From an uncultured Bacilli bacterium (GTDB taxonomy: Bacteria > Bacillota_I > Bacilli_A > RF39 > UBA660), in NCBI GenBank assembly GCA_934101425.1, contig CAKOQQ010000007.1, positions 1 through 64,000 on the forward strand: DNA of 64,000 nt, read 5' to 3'. A model generated the notes under the pieces. That model saw nothing but the letters and a program-made list of their open reading frames with translations. It was not told where the DNA came from and did no database searches. Position numbers and translations under genes: made by a program. The first letter of the stretch is position 1. Every line of letters begins with the position of its first letter. This document shows, piece by piece, positions 32,805-42,511 of this stretch.

Positions 32805-34091
32805 TCAACTTAAAAATGGTATTACTTCATCTAAATTTATTCCTCTAGATCCTTTTACTAAAATCATCTTATTTTTATATTTATGACTTTTTAAATAATT
32901 TATTAATTCTTTATAATTACAAAAATGTTCACCTTTAATATACTTAGAATAATTACCAACTGTAATTACTTCTAAATCATTTATTTTACTTAATTCATTA
33001 TTTATTTTTTTATGTATTTTTTTACTATATTTACCAAGTTCTAAAATATCGCCTAATATAAATACTTTATTTTTATAATTTTTAATTATATCTACTATTC
33101 CCATAAGTGATTCATAACTAGAATTATAAGTATCATTTATAACTATATTTTTACCTCTTATTATTTCTAACCTATTATTTTTACTTGTAAAATTAGTTAA
33201 TACGTCTTTAATATCATTTATTTTTATATTATTTAATATACCTATTTTAATTGCAATTAAGAAATTAGGTATTAGGTGTTTATATGGTCCATTTAATATA
33301 AATTCTTCTACATTTCCATTTATTCTAACTTTAAATATAGTTTTATCTATATCACTTTTTATGCCAAAAGGAATTAATTCATCACTACCAATTTTATCTA
33401 TATTTTTATATTTTAATTTATTTAAATATTTATTTTTGCCGTTAACTATCAATCTTTTATTATTTAAACCATCTAATATTTCTAATTTAGCTTTTAATAT
33501 GTTTTTAATACTACCTAAATTACCAATATGAGAACTAGATATATTAGTAATTATTCCAATATCTGGATTTAGTAATTTAGATAATTTAGATATTTCCCCT
33601 TTATGATTCATACCTAATTCAACTACTAAAAAGTCATATGTTTTATCAAGATTAAATATTGTTAAAGGAATTCCTATATGATTATTATAATTTTTTTCAC
33701 TCTTTAATACTTTATACTTTTTACTTAATATCTCATATATTAAATTCTTTGTAGTTGTTTTACCAATACTGCCTGTTACAGCTATTATATTCAAAGGATT
33801 AGTATTTAAGATATGTTTAGATAGTTTAAATAAGCTATCATAAGTATCTTTAACTTTAATAACTACAATATCATTAGATTTTACATCTTCATCAGTTATA
33901 ATAGCTTTTGCTTTATTTTTAATACTCTCTAAAATATAATCATTACCATTTTTATATTTTCCTTTTAAACATATGAAAATATCATCTTTCTTTACTTCTC
34001 TAGAATTTATTCTTATTTTTTTAATTTTAGAGTCTTTATAGTTTCTTTCTACTGTTCCATTAACAATATTTACTATTTCGCTTATTAGCAT
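32805..34091 (-). CDS. murF: UDP-MurNAc-tripeptide:D-Ala-D-Ala ligase MurF
   Basis: The last cytoplasmic amide ligation of peptidoglycan precursor synthesis. The 428-residue protein has the three Mur-ligase domains: N-terminal substrate domain, central ATPase with AVTGSIGKTTTKNL (about 105-118), NYNNHIGIPLT and ELGMNHKGEI, and a C-terminal domain with NDTYNSSYESL and LGDILELGKYS. Its presence shows that the cell makes peptidoglycan. Confidence 0.93.
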   Translation of the reverse strand: MLISEIVNIVNGTVERNYKDSKIKKIRINSREVKKDDIFICLKGKYKNGNDYILESIKNKAKAIITDEDVKSNDIVVIKVKDTYDSLFKLSKHILNTNPLNIIAVTGSIGKTTTKNLIYEILSKKYKVLKSEKNYNNHIGIPLTIFNLDKTYDFLVVELGMNHKGEISKLSKLLNPDIGIITNISSSHIGNLGSIKNILKAKLEILDGLNNKRLIVNGKNKYLNKLKYKNIDKIGSDELIPFGIKSDIDKTIFKVRINGNVEEFILNGPYKHLIPNFLIAIKIGILNNIKINDIKDVLTNFTSKNNRLEIIRGKNIVINDTYNSSYESLMGIVDIIKNYKNKVFILGDILELGKYSKKIHKKINNELSKINDLEVITVGNYSKYIKGEHFCNYKELINYLKSHKYKNKMILVKGSRGINLDEVIPFLS

Positions 34092-34133
34092 AATATCACC
34101 ACTAAATATTATGCTAATATAAGAAAAAAATGA

Positions 34134-34358
34134 CTACATATATTTAGTCATTGCTTTCATTGTTTGATTAACTTGTTTTTGACTTGGTGTTCTTCCCATG
34201 CTAGATAGCATAGCTCTTATCATTTGTTCATTTATAGGCGGATTTTTTTGCATATATTTTTGTAAATAATGACGTGCTAAGAAAAATCCGATTACAGCAC
34301 CAACTAATAAACATACTATTGCTAGTATTAATTCTCCAAAGAATCCCACTGTTATCAT
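34134..34358 (-). CDS. UPF0154 (YneF) family small membrane protein
   Basis: 74 residues: an N-terminal helix (about 8-28, ILAIVCLLVGAVIGFFLA) followed by the conserved amphipathic stretch KNPPINEQMIRAMLSSMGRTPS and QKQVNQTMKAM. This is the YneF/UPF0154 family of low-GC Gram-positives and Mollicutes. Function is unknown. In B. subtilis yneF also lies near tkt and the lexA/yneA region, and the same order (UPF0154, tkt, then lexA) appears here. Confidence 0.92.
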   Translation of the reverse strand: MITVGFFGELILAIVCLLVGAVIGFFLARHYLQKYMQKNPPINEQMIRAMLSSMGRTPSQKQVNQTMKAMTKYM

Positions 34359-34411
34359 TCCTCTCTATAAATATTTTACTAAATTTTAATTAAAAATACA
34401 ACAAAAAAGGA

Positions 34412-36391
34412 TTATTTATACATATTAATAATCCTTTTCTTAATGCTTTCTTTATCAAAATTCATATATTTAAGTACATCTTCGGTTTTCCCACTTTTAC
34501 CAAAACTATCTAAAGTTATTAAATAGTCACTATTATATACAAATTTGCCCCAACCAAAACTTGATCCCGCTTCTATTACAAAAGTTTTATATCCTTCTGG
34601 TATTAAAGCTTTTTGGTATTCAACACTTTCTTTATCAAACAATTCCATGCATGGCATACTAACAACTCTTAAATCAAGTTTATAAGCACTATATAATTCT
34701 TCAGCTATTTCTAAAGCTGTATTAACCTCAGTTCCCGTAGCAATTATAGTACCATGAAGTTTTACTGCTTCTTTTCTTACTAAGTAAGCTCCTCTACTAA
34801 CTTCTTTAGGATTAGATGTTGGAATAAGTTTAGTATTTACTCTTGATAATATAAGAGCAGATGGAGCAGTGCCATTAAGTATTTGATGCCATGAACCGAT
34901 AAGTTCTTTAGCGTCAGCTGGTCTATAAACATTTAAATTTGGTATGCTTCGAAGAGCTGCTAACTGTTCAATAGGTTCATGTGTTGGTCCATCTTCACCA
35001 ACATTAATTGAATCATGTGTAAATATATAGGTAACGGGAATATTCATAAGAGCACTTAACCTAATTGATGGCTTCATATAATCAGAAAAACTTAAGAAAG
35101 TTGAACCAAAAGGTCTTAAATTTGATAAAGCAATACCATTCATTATAGCTGCCATACCATGTTCTCTTACACCATACCATATATTTTTACCATTGTAGTT
35201 ATCTCTCGTTATATCTTTATATTGTTCTAAATTAGTTTTTGTAGAACTTGCTAAATCAGCACTTCCACCAATCATTAAATCAGGTACTAACTCTACTAAT
35301 TCATTTAATATTCTGCCATTAGTAACTCTAGTAGCTTCGAATAAATCTTCTTTTAAGTGAAAATCGCGACTTAAAACATCAACACTTATATTTTTACTAA
35401 TTAAATATTTAAGTTTATCATAATCTCCGCCAAAAGTGTTTGATACATATTCACGGTAATTTCTAGCCCATAATTCATATTTTTTCATACTTCTTGAAAA
35501 AAGTTCTTTAGTAAAATATTCTTTAGCTTCATTATCAACATAAAATTTATCTTCAGGATAATTAAACTTTAATTTAATTGATTCTAAGTCATGTTCTTCT
35601 AATTTAGCACCATGAACTTTATTAGTTCCTTCTAAGTATGAACCTTCACCTATTATTGTTTTTACTTCTATGATAGCTGGTTTACCAGACTTAGAAGCTT
35701 TATCTATAGCTTTAGATATATCATCAACTTTATTAAATTTGGCTAATTCATAATGCCAATTCATGGCTTCAAATCTTTCTTTTATATTTTCAGTATTACT
35801 ATTTTTTAGTTCACCATCTAAAGTAATACCATTAGAATCATATAAAACTATTAAATTATCTAATTTCAAATTACCGGCTAATGAACAAGCTTCATAACTT
35901 ACACCCTCCATTAAGTCACCATCACCTACAAGTGTATATACTTTGTAGTTTACAAGTGGTGTAGTATATTTGCCATTATCTATTTTATATCTGTTTTCTA
36001 AAACTTTTTCACTAATTGCCATACCAACAGATGTAGCAATTCCTTGTCCAAGTGGACCAGTAGTACATTCAACCCCTGGAGTAACTCCATATTCAGGATG
36101 ACCTGGAGTTTTAGAATTTAATGTTCTAAATTTTTTTAAATCATCTAGTGATATATTATATCCTGCCATATACATAGTCGCATATAATAAAGCAGAACCA
36201 TGACCAGCGGATAATACAAACCTATCTCTATTAACCCAGTTATCATCTTTTACACTATAATTAAGATATTTACTAAATATAGTATATATAATTGATGTTG
36301 CTCCTAAAGCTATTCCTGGATGACCAGAAGAAGCTTCGTTAATCATATCAATTGATAAACTCTTTATATTATTTATTATTCTATCGTTCAT
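34412..36391 (-). CDS. tkt: Transketolase
   Basis: A thiamine-diphosphate enzyme of the pentose phosphate pathway. The 659-residue chain has the N-terminal SSGHPGIALG, GHGSALLYATMYMAGY, the ThDP motif GDGDLMEGVSYEA followed by LYDSNGITLDG, GVREHGMAAIMNG, THDSINVGEDGPTHEPIEQLA in the pyrimidine domain, and a C-terminal domain with SMPCMELFD. Complete and of normal length. Confidence 0.96.
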   Translation of the reverse strand: MNDRIINNIKSLSIDMINEASSGHPGIALGATSIIYTIFSKYLNYSVKDDNWVNRDRFVLSAGHGSALLYATMYMAGYNISLDDLKKFRTLNSKTPGHPEYGVTPGVECTTGPLGQGIATSVGMAISEKVLENRYKIDNGKYTTPLVNYKVYTLVGDGDLMEGVSYEACSLAGNLKLDNLIVLYDSNGITLDGELKNSNTENIKERFEAMNWHYELAKFNKVDDISKAIDKASKSGKPAIIEVKTIIGEGSYLEGTNKVHGAKLEEHDLESIKLKFNYPEDKFYVDNEAKEYFTKELFSRSMKKYELWARNYREYVSNTFGGDYDKLKYLISKNISVDVLSRDFHLKEDLFEATRVTNGRILNELVELVPDLMIGGSADLASSTKTNLEQYKDITRDNYNGKNIWYGVREHGMAAIMNGIALSNLRPFGSTFLSFSDYMKPSIRLSALMNIPVTYIFTHDSINVGEDGPTHEPIEQLAALRSIPNLNVYRPADAKELIGSWHQILNGTAPSALILSRVNTKLIPTSNPKEVSRGAYLVRKEAVKLHGTIIATGTEVNTALEIAEELYSAYKLDLRVVSMPCMELFDKESVEYQKALIPEGYKTFVIEAGSSFGWGKFVYNSDYLITLDSFGKSGKTEDVLKYMNFDKESIKKRIINMYK

Positions 36392-36442
36392 ATCACACCT
36401 CTACTATGATAATTATATCATAAAAAGTTGTAATTAAATATT

Positions 36443-36580
36443 TTATTTTTCGACATAAATTATATTATTATCAATTTCTTGTTTCATAGCTTCTTTATCT
36501 CTTAAGCCTACCATGTAAGTTAAAGTTCCTACAAATACCATAAATAATAATAAAATGTGTTCTTCCATAAATTTTTTCAT
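36443..36580 (-). CDS. Small LexA-controlled single-pass membrane protein, 45 residues
   Basis: The ATG at 36580 follows AAGGAGATG; the longer in-frame start at 36631 lies in the promoter. The product begins MKKFMEEHILLLF, has one membrane helix (about 7-24) and an acidic tail. It is divergent from lexA, and its promoter (TTGACA 36626-36631, 17 nt, TAATAT 36603-36608) contains a LexA-like box. In B. subtilis this position is held by yneA, an SOS cell-division inhibitor with a LysM domain, which is absent here. An SOS-induced division inhibitor is plausible. Confidence 0.6.
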   Translation of the reverse strand: MKKFMEEHILLLFMVFVGTLTYMVGLRDKEAMKQEIDNNIIYVEK

Positions 36581-36602
36581 TCTAACATCTCCTTGCAAAT
36601 TA

Positions 36603-36680
36603 ATATTAACACGAACAAGTGTATGTGTCAATACATTTTACAAACAAATGTTTGACAACTTTACATATGTATGCTAAAAT
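36603..36680. promoter_or_regulatory. Divergent SOS promoter region with LexA boxes
   Basis: The lexA promoter is TTGACA 36652-36657, 17 nt, TAAAAT 36675-36680. A dyad CAAACAAATGTTTG (36641-36654) overlaps its -35. A second, weaker half-matching box, CGAACAAGTGTATG (36612-36625), lies in the spacer of the opposing promoter. Both fit the Gram-positive LexA consensus CGAACrnryGTTyC to different degrees. Confidence 0.7.
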
Positions 36681-36705
36681 GTATTTGTAAGATTAAGGAG
36701 GATAT

Positions 36706-37323
36706 ATGGAACAACTAACAAAAAGACAAAGTGATACACTTAAGTTTGTAAAAGAATATATAGTTAGTCATGGTTACCCACCTACTGTAAGAGAAATTGG
36801 AAAAGCTATAAATGTTTCATCCCCAGCTACTGTACAAGCACATTTAAATCATTTAGCAAATAAAGGATATATTAGAAAAGAAAATACAAAAAATAGAACA
36901 ATTGAATTATTAGTAGAAAATGAATATGTAGATAAAAATGAACTAGTTGTTGATGTACCTTTACTTGGTAAAGTTACTGCTGGAAGCCCTATAGAAGCTA
37001 TTGAAACACCAAACGAATTCTTTTCATTACCAGCGTATTTAATACCTAAAAACAAAGAAGTATTTACACTACATGTAAGTGGAGAAAGTATGATTAATGC
37101 TGGTATATTAGATGATGATATTGTTATTCTAGAACGCAGAAATGACGCTAGAAATGGTGATATCGTAGTTGCTATGACAGATGAAAATGAAGTTACTTTA
37201 AAAAGATTTTATAAAGAAAATGGTTATATAAGATTACAACCTGAAAATGATTTTATGGATCCAATTATACTACCTAACGTAACTATATTAGGGAAAGCCA
37301 TAGGATTATATAGAAAAATATAA
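36706..37323 (+). CDS. lexA: SOS repressor LexA
   Basis: Represses SOS genes and self-cleaves with RecA. The 205-residue protein has the winged-HTH YPPTVREIGKAINVSSPATVQAHLNHL, cleavage site Ala-Gly in KVTAGSPIEA, nucleophile serine in VSGESMINAGI and the general-base lysine in VTLKRFYKE. AGGAGG precedes the start. The upstream dyad indicates autoregulation. Confidence 0.96.
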   Translation: MEQLTKRQSDTLKFVKEYIVSHGYPPTVREIGKAINVSSPATVQAHLNHLANKGYIRKENTKNRTIELLVENEYVDKNELVVDVPLLGKVTAGSPIEAIETPNEFFSLPAYLIPKNKEVFTLHVSGESMINAGILDDDIVILERRNDARNGDIVVAMTDENEVTLKRFYKENGYIRLQPENDFMDPIILPNVTILGKAIGLYRKI

Positions 37324-37344
37324 AGAGTCTAATTTAGACTCTTT
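37322..37344. terminator. Bidirectional terminator between lexA and the rhomboid gene
   Basis: AAAGAGTCTA and TAGACTCTTT form a 10-bp stem with a 3-nt loop that includes the end of lexA. Confidence 0.75.
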
Positions 37345-37345
37345 A

Positions 37346-38497
37346 TTATTTTATAAAACCAATATAAATTAAGAATATAATAATAATACTTAACATTATT
37401 ATTCCGTTTATTCTTTCACTTTTATCACTTTTATTGCTAACTCCTACTATTCTACTAGCTAAAACGCCACCAACAAGTCCACCTATATGTGCTGTATTTG
37501 CAATATCAGGCATCAATCCTATAATTAAATTAATAATTATTATTGGTAATATTTGAGCTATAATAACATTTCCTAAATATGTTCTATAATAGTATCCAAA
37601 ATACAATAATGAACCTAGTAATCCAAATATAGCTCCTGAAGCTCCAACAGCTATACTATTACCTAAAAATGGTATAGAAAGCAGTGATCCTGTAATGCCA
37701 CTTATAAAGTATATAAATATAAATTTTTTAGTACCAAAGAAATTTTCTACTTGGGTACCTATTACATATAATGCATACATATTAAATAAAAAATGTATTA
37801 TATTAGCATGTAAGAACATAGAAGTTATAATTCTATAATATTCACCATTTACAGTATAAAACGGATATAAAGCGCCAAATTTTAGTAAAGTTATATTATC
37901 TATATCAGTAAAGCTACTACTTGATAACCATGTTATAACAAATAAAATGGTATTTATTATAATTAATGCATTAGTAGCATATGGCTTTTTTTCTTGAAAA
38001 GTTGCTTCATTCTTTTTAGCTTCTTTTTCTCCTTTTTTATTTATATCTATTGATAACTTTTCAAAAAGTTCTATTCCTTCTTCACTAAATTTAGTCTTTT
38101 TATAAATATCAGGGAAATATTCTTTCACTACATCAAATTTCTTTAAATCTTCTATTTCTTTTATTTCTACACATGATATATTCCCTGTATCACTGTATTT
38201 TTCTTTAGAAACATTATCTCCAATATTAACAAATATACTAAGTGTATTCATGTTTAAAGATAATGTTTTTTTCTTTATTTTCTTTACTATTTGTTTTGTT
38301 CTAAATAAATCAAAATCCATTTGATCATTATTGTGAATATAATTAGTTACAATTCTAACTATTTTATAGTCATTAGATAAATTCTCAAGCCATATTTCAT
38401 TTTTAGCGCCTTGCAATATTATAGGTTGATATGACTTTTCTACTATAAAATAATGAAGTAATTTAATTGTTATTTCATCAAGCTTATTTACTTCCAT
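37346..38497 (-). CDS. Rhomboid family intramembrane serine protease
   Basis: 383 residues: a soluble N-terminal region (about 1-170) and a six- to seven-helix rhomboid domain. The HANIIHFLFNMYAL loop, catalytic serine in VGASGAIFGLLG and histidine in TAHIGGLVGG are present. The layout matches B. subtilis GluP/YqgP, which degrades membrane proteins such as the magnesium transporter MgtE. That substrate link is family knowledge, not visible here. It follows rluD by 4 nt. Confidence 0.92.
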   Translation of the reverse strand: MEVNKLDEITIKLLHYFIVEKSYQPIILQGAKNEIWLENLSNDYKIVRIVTNYIHNNDQMDFDLFRTKQIVKKIKKKTLSLNMNTLSIFVNIGDNVSKEKYSDTGNISCVEIKEIEDLKKFDVVKEYFPDIYKKTKFSEEGIELFEKLSIDINKKGEKEAKKNEATFQEKKPYATNALIIINTILFVITWLSSSSFTDIDNITLLKFGALYPFYTVNGEYYRIITSMFLHANIIHFLFNMYALYVIGTQVENFFGTKKFIFIYFISGITGSLLSIPFLGNSIAVGASGAIFGLLGSLLYFGYYYRTYLGNVIIAQILPIIIINLIIGLMPDIANTAHIGGLVGGVLASRIVGVSNKSDKSERINGIIMLSIIIIFLIYIGFIK

Positions 38498-38501
38498 TTA
38501 T

Positions 38502-39386
38502 TTATTCCTCCTTAAACATATTTATTATATCTACAAATTCACTAGGTAACTCACTATCAAAATGCATATATTCTTTTGTAGTTGGGTGAATAAAACCTAA
38601 TTCTTTGGCATGAAGACATTGTCCAAAATCATTTATAATTTTCTTATTACCATAAACAGGATCATTAACTACTGGATGATTTATATATTCCATATGTACT
38701 CTTATTTGATGTGTTCTACCTGTTTCTAGTTTAAGTTCTATTAAAGTAGCTTTCTTATATCTTTCAAGTACTCTAAAGTTAGTAATAGCTTTCTTTGAAT
38801 TTTCATCGGTAACAGCCATTTTCTTTCTATCTTTTTTATTCCTACCTATTGGAGCATCAATAGTACCTGTATCATTATTTATAACTCCCCATACTAATGC
38901 AATATATTTTCTAGTTACGGTTTTATTTTTTAATTGTTCTGCTAAAAAATCATGAGCATAACTGTTTTTAGCAATCATAATTAGTCCTGTAGTATAAGCA
39001 TCTATTCTATGAACAATACCAGGTCTAAAACTACTTTCAGATAAATTATCAGTATAATACATAAGACCATTTACTAAAGTATCAGTATAATTGCCATTAC
39101 CAGGATGGACTACTACTCCATTTTTCTTATTTATTACCATGACATCATCATCTTCATAAACAATATCAAGTTCCATTTTCTTTGGCTTTACTTCGATAGG
39201 ATCTTCTACATAGTTAAAATCTATTATATCATTTTCTTTAACTACATAATTAGTTTTTACTTCATCGCCATTAACTAGTACTTGTTTATTTTTAATTGCT
39301 TTTTGTATTTGATTTCTAGATAATGAGATTTCATCAAGTAAAAATACATCAATTCTCTTACCACTTTCATTTACTTTTATTTGCAT
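38502..39386 (-). CDS. rluD: Pseudouridine synthase RluD/RsuA-family (RluD-like)
   Basis: Modifies uridines of 23S rRNA. The 294-residue protein has an N-terminal S4 domain (KRIDVFLLDEISLSRNQIQKAI), VHPGNGN, the catalytic aspartate in RPGIVHRIDAYTTGLIMIAK (tyrosine where leucine is usual before TTG), and LETGRTHQIRVHM. ATG 39386 follows AAAGGAT by 7 nt; the in-frame ATG at 39395 overlaps that site. It overlaps the lspA stop, forming lspA-rluD-rhomboid. Confidence 0.92.
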   Translation of the reverse strand: MQIKVNESGKRIDVFLLDEISLSRNQIQKAIKNKQVLVNGDEVKTNYVVKENDIIDFNYVEDPIEVKPKKMELDIVYEDDDVMVINKKNGVVVHPGNGNYTDTLVNGLMYYTDNLSESSFRPGIVHRIDAYTTGLIMIAKNSYAHDFLAEQLKNKTVTRKYIALVWGVINNDTGTIDAPIGRNKKDRKKMAVTDENSKKAITNFRVLERYKKATLIELKLETGRTHQIRVHMEYINHPVVNDPVYGNKKIINDFGQCLHAKELGFIHPTTKEYMHFDSELPSEFVDIINMFKEE

Positions 39387-39837
39387 TCTTATCATCCTTT
39401 ATTCCTAAAAATATTATACTTAATATAGATATTACAATGCATATGTCTGCAAAATTAAATACTGGGTAACTATATCCAAAAAAGTTAAATGATAGGTAAT
39501 CTACTACATAACCTCTTACTACTCTATCAATTAAATTACCAAGTATTCCCCCTATTAAAATTAAATATAATATATATTCTAACTTTTTTATATTTTTATC
39601 TTTTATTAAATAATAAATAATTCCTATAATTATTGCTAAACTTATAAATGCTAAAAATAAAACTTCACCACTTAATATACTAAATCCAGCACCTATATTT
39701 CTAACATATAATAAACTAAAAAAATTATTTATAATTATCTTTTCTTCGTATAAAGAAAAATTACTAGTAATTAAATATTTAATTAATTGATCTATAAATA
39801 ATACTATAAATGGTATTATAACACACTTTTTCTTCAT
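39367..39837 (-). CDS. lspA: Lipoprotein signal peptidase LspA
   Basis: Cleaves prolipoprotein signal peptides; several lipoproteins in this window need it. The 156 residues form four helices with catalytic aspartates in GNLIDRVVRGYVVDYLSF and FNFADICIV. Its promoter/ribosome module and the preceding terminator are almost identical over 52 bp to the module upstream of the acyltransferase at 42508-43563. Confidence 0.95.
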   Translation of the reverse strand: MKKKCVIIPFIVLFIDQLIKYLITSNFSLYEEKIIINNFFSLLYVRNIGAGFSILSGEVLFLAFISLAIIIGIIYYLIKDKNIKKLEYILYLILIGGILGNLIDRVVRGYVVDYLSFNFFGYSYPVFNFADICIVISILSIIFLGIKDDKNANKSK

Positions 39838-39886
39838 TTTATCACCTTAATAATTATAACATAAAAAAAGCATAATAACTATGCTT
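39835..39886. repeat. 52-bp direct repeat, copy A (promoter plus terminator)
   Basis: Differs from 43561-43612 by one base in 52. On the minus strand it contains a terminator hairpin (AAAGCATA / TATGCTTT), T run, TGTTATAAT, 6 nt, GGTGAT and the ATG of lspA. Same orientation as copy B. Confidence 0.85.
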
Positions 39887-41384
39887 TAAATACTTTTTTT
39901 ATAATACCATTTATATATATTTTTTCATCTTTATCAAGTAATAAATATATGTATATTAAATATATGATTCCATATATACATGCAAATATAAATAATTTAA
40001 TCCAACCTAAAGTTATATTAGCAATTAAATATTTAAGTATTATAGATACTATTAATATAGGTAATAATATTTTTGTAAAATTTTTCCAATATGTAGGAAT
40101 ATCTATATTTATCACTTTATAATAATATATATTCATAACTATAATTTGTCCAAGTATAGTTGCTAGAGCTGTTCCTATAGCAGCTCCAATTCCACCCCAC
40201 GTTTTAGCTAGTGGTATACTTATTATTATGTTTAATACAGCAACAAAAATATATACAATAGATCTAAATTTATGCTTGTTTTTAGCTTGAATTATTGATA
40301 TACAAATATTTTGAGTAAGTGGAACTATGGATGGTGTTATTAGTAAAAGTACAATATAATAAACATCAATATAGTCCTTGCCTACCCATAATGTAATAAA
40401 GGTATTACCAAATATAATAAATCCTGTTAGAAACAGAAGAAGTACATATATTTGTAATCTAGATACTTTTATAAATATATTTGATAATTTTTTATCAGCA
40501 TCTTTAGTTTCTAATGTTTTAGTTATCTTAGGCAAAAACAAACCGCTAATTGCAGTAGAAAATAATGTATTCATTTGATTTATTTGACTTGCTAATGAGT
40601 AAATAGTAACAACTATAGTACCAGATACAGCACCTAGTATAACTTGATCAGTATTTCTATATATTTGATCAACTATTAAATTTAAAAATATATAAAAAGA
40701 ATAAACAGATATTTCTTTAAATAAACCTGTATCAAAACTTTTTAATTTAAAATCAATTTTCATTCTTAATTTTAGTAATGAATATATCATAATCATTACA
40801 TTAATACTTAGTGATACTAATACAGCAACAAGTACCATTGCTACTGATTTATATCCTATCATAAGTAATGGTAAAGTAAACACTGGCGTTGCTATAGTTT
40901 TTAAAAGTGCTAATAATTTTAAAAACTTAAACTTTTCATGTGCCATTGCATATGATGTAAATGTACTAAGAGGAAATGTAAGTGCTATATTAAGTACCAT
41001 TATAAACATAAGTAATTTAGCTTTATTTAGTTCAGATTCTGTAAGTGATGCTGAAAATATAGCATCAACATTAATAACCATTATAATTCCTATAATAAAC
41101 GCTACTATACCAATTATTATATATAAAAGCAAAAACATACCATTTATTTTAGAGTCATCTTCACCTTTGGCTTGAGATTTTGATGAAAATCTAATCATAG
41201 CATTTCCAAATCCCATATCAAGCACAGATAAATACATAGTTATAGAAGAAACAAGAGAATATAATCCATATTCACTCTTTCCAACTAAATTAAGCATTAT
41301 AGGAGTATATACAAGTGTTACAATTATTGTTGCAAATATATTTAGATAACCAAGTATAGCTCCGGATTTAATTTCGTTTTTCAT
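39879..41384 (-). CDS. Polysaccharide flippase (Wzx/MVF superfamily)
   Basis: 501 residues with 12 to 14 hydrophobic helices, starting KSGAILGYLNIFATIIVTLVYTPIM and containing LVGKSEYGLYSLVSS and NAMIRFSSKS, typical of polysaccharide-biosynthesis exporters that flip lipid-linked repeat units outward. It is the last gene of a three-gene cassette with a glycerophosphotransferase and an acyltransferase. Its end overlaps the terminator of repeat copy A. Confidence 0.9.
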   Translation of the reverse strand: MKNEIKSGAILGYLNIFATIIVTLVYTPIMLNLVGKSEYGLYSLVSSITMYLSVLDMGFGNAMIRFSSKSQAKGEDDSKINGMFLLLYIIIGIVAFIIGIIMVINVDAIFSASLTESELNKAKLLMFIMVLNIALTFPLSTFTSYAMAHEKFKFLKLLALLKTIATPVFTLPLLMIGYKSVAMVLVAVLVSLSINVMIMIYSLLKLRMKIDFKLKSFDTGLFKEISVYSFYIFLNLIVDQIYRNTDQVILGAVSGTIVVTIYSLASQINQMNTLFSTAISGLFLPKITKTLETKDADKKLSNIFIKVSRLQIYVLLLFLTGFIIFGNTFITLWVGKDYIDVYYIVLLLITPSIVPLTQNICISIIQAKNKHKFRSIVYIFVAVLNIIISIPLAKTWGGIGAAIGTALATILGQIIVMNIYYYKVINIDIPTYWKNFTKILLPILIVSIILKYLIANITLGWIKLFIFACIYGIIYLIYIYLLLDKDEKIYINGIIKKVFKA

Positions 41385-41392
41385 AAACCCTC

Positions 41393-42511
41393 CTACAAAT
41401 CAAAATAGTCGACAAATACTTTTGTTGAAGTACCATCTTGATATTTATGATAGAAATCTCTAACTCTTTTTCTATCTTCTTTATAAGAATCTATATTATT
41501 AGATATTTTATCGATAAAAGTTATAAATTCATCTTTATTTTTGATTTTGTCTCCTGGTGTTAATTTTTCAATATCATCAAAGCAAAATCCCCTATTATCT
41601 TTAAATTCTTTATAATCATCTACTATATATGCAATAGGCCTATCTAGTAATAGGTAATCAGCAAATACAGATGAATAATCTGTTATCAAAGCATCTGATT
41701 TACTCATAAGTTTATATAGATCTATATTTCTATCTACTAACTCATCATTTTTCCATAAAAAGATATTACTAAGTGAACTACTATTTAGAGTTGATAAATC
41801 TTGGGCGGGATGAAATTTTAGTATCAGCAATATATTTTTATCTTTTAATACTTTATTTAAAGATTCTAATTCAGCATTATTAAAAAGTGGTACTGGATTA
41901 TAATTTTTAGTAACAGAAGTATTTAAATCTTTATGTTTTTTATAAGTTGGAAGCCATAATATAAACTTACTAAACCCTTTTGTAATACTACTTACTTCAT
42001 TATTTTCTAAAAATAATACATCATTTCTTGGTAAACCAGTTACAAGACATTTACTTACCTTACTATAGAATTCACTAGCCATAGCAGGAGAAACATTATC
42101 ACTACTACTTAATACATAAGTAAAGTCTTCATCTTTTTGCATAAGACCTTTTGAACATTTAAATGGTAATCCATGAGTTAAATTAACTACTATTTGTTTT
42201 TTTATATTAGTTCCAATAACACCTCTATTACCAAAAAATACATATTTGCTAGTAAAAACATGATAAAAATATCTTATTTTTTTCTTTTTAGTAATAAACT
42301 TTAATTTTTTTGTTTCTAATTTTTTATATCGTTCATAATTATATACTGACCAAACAAAAGTATAATCTCTCTTACCCTTTTTTAATAAATAATCATATAT
42401 AGCTTTAGCGTTATCAGAAAAATCTGGTGAACTTTCTAAAACTATTTTATTTTTATTTTTAGGAATTAATCCATTTATAAAAGATAGAATCTTTTTTAAT
42501 ATATTTTTCAT
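41393..42511 (-). CDS. CDP-glycerol glycerophosphotransferase family protein (TagB/TagF-like)
   Basis: Members transfer glycerol- or ribitol-phosphate in teichoic-acid synthesis. The 372 residues include TGLPRNDVLF, ILWLPTYKKHK, LKFHPAQDL, and the signature KSDALITDYSSVFADYLLLDRPIAYIVDD. The short length fits a TagB-type primase or a capsule phosphotransferase rather than the larger TagF polymerase. The start overlaps the acyltransferase stop (ATGA). Confidence 0.9.
   Translation of the reverse strand: MKNILKKILSFINGLIPKNKNKIVLESSPDFSDNAKAIYDYLLKKGKRDYTFVWSVYNYERYKKLETKKLKFITKKKKIRYFYHVFTSKYVFFGNRGVIGTNIKKQIVVNLTHGLPFKCSKGLMQKDEDFTYVLSSSDNVSPAMASEFYSKVSKCLVTGLPRNDVLFLENNEVSSITKGFSKFILWLPTYKKHKDLNTSVTKNYNPVPLFNNAELESLNKVLKDKNILLILKFHPAQDLSTLNSSSLSNIFLWKNDELVDRNIDLYKLMSKSDALITDYSSVFADYLLLDRPIAYIVDDYKEFKDNRGFCFDDIEKLTPGDKIKNKDEFITFIDKISNNIDSYKEDRKRVRDFYHKYQDGTSTKVFVDYFDL

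Noticed and set aside
36443..36580. Calling the small gene beside lexA a true yneA.
   Set aside because: It lacks the LysM domain and is less than half the length. Only position and LexA boxes agree.
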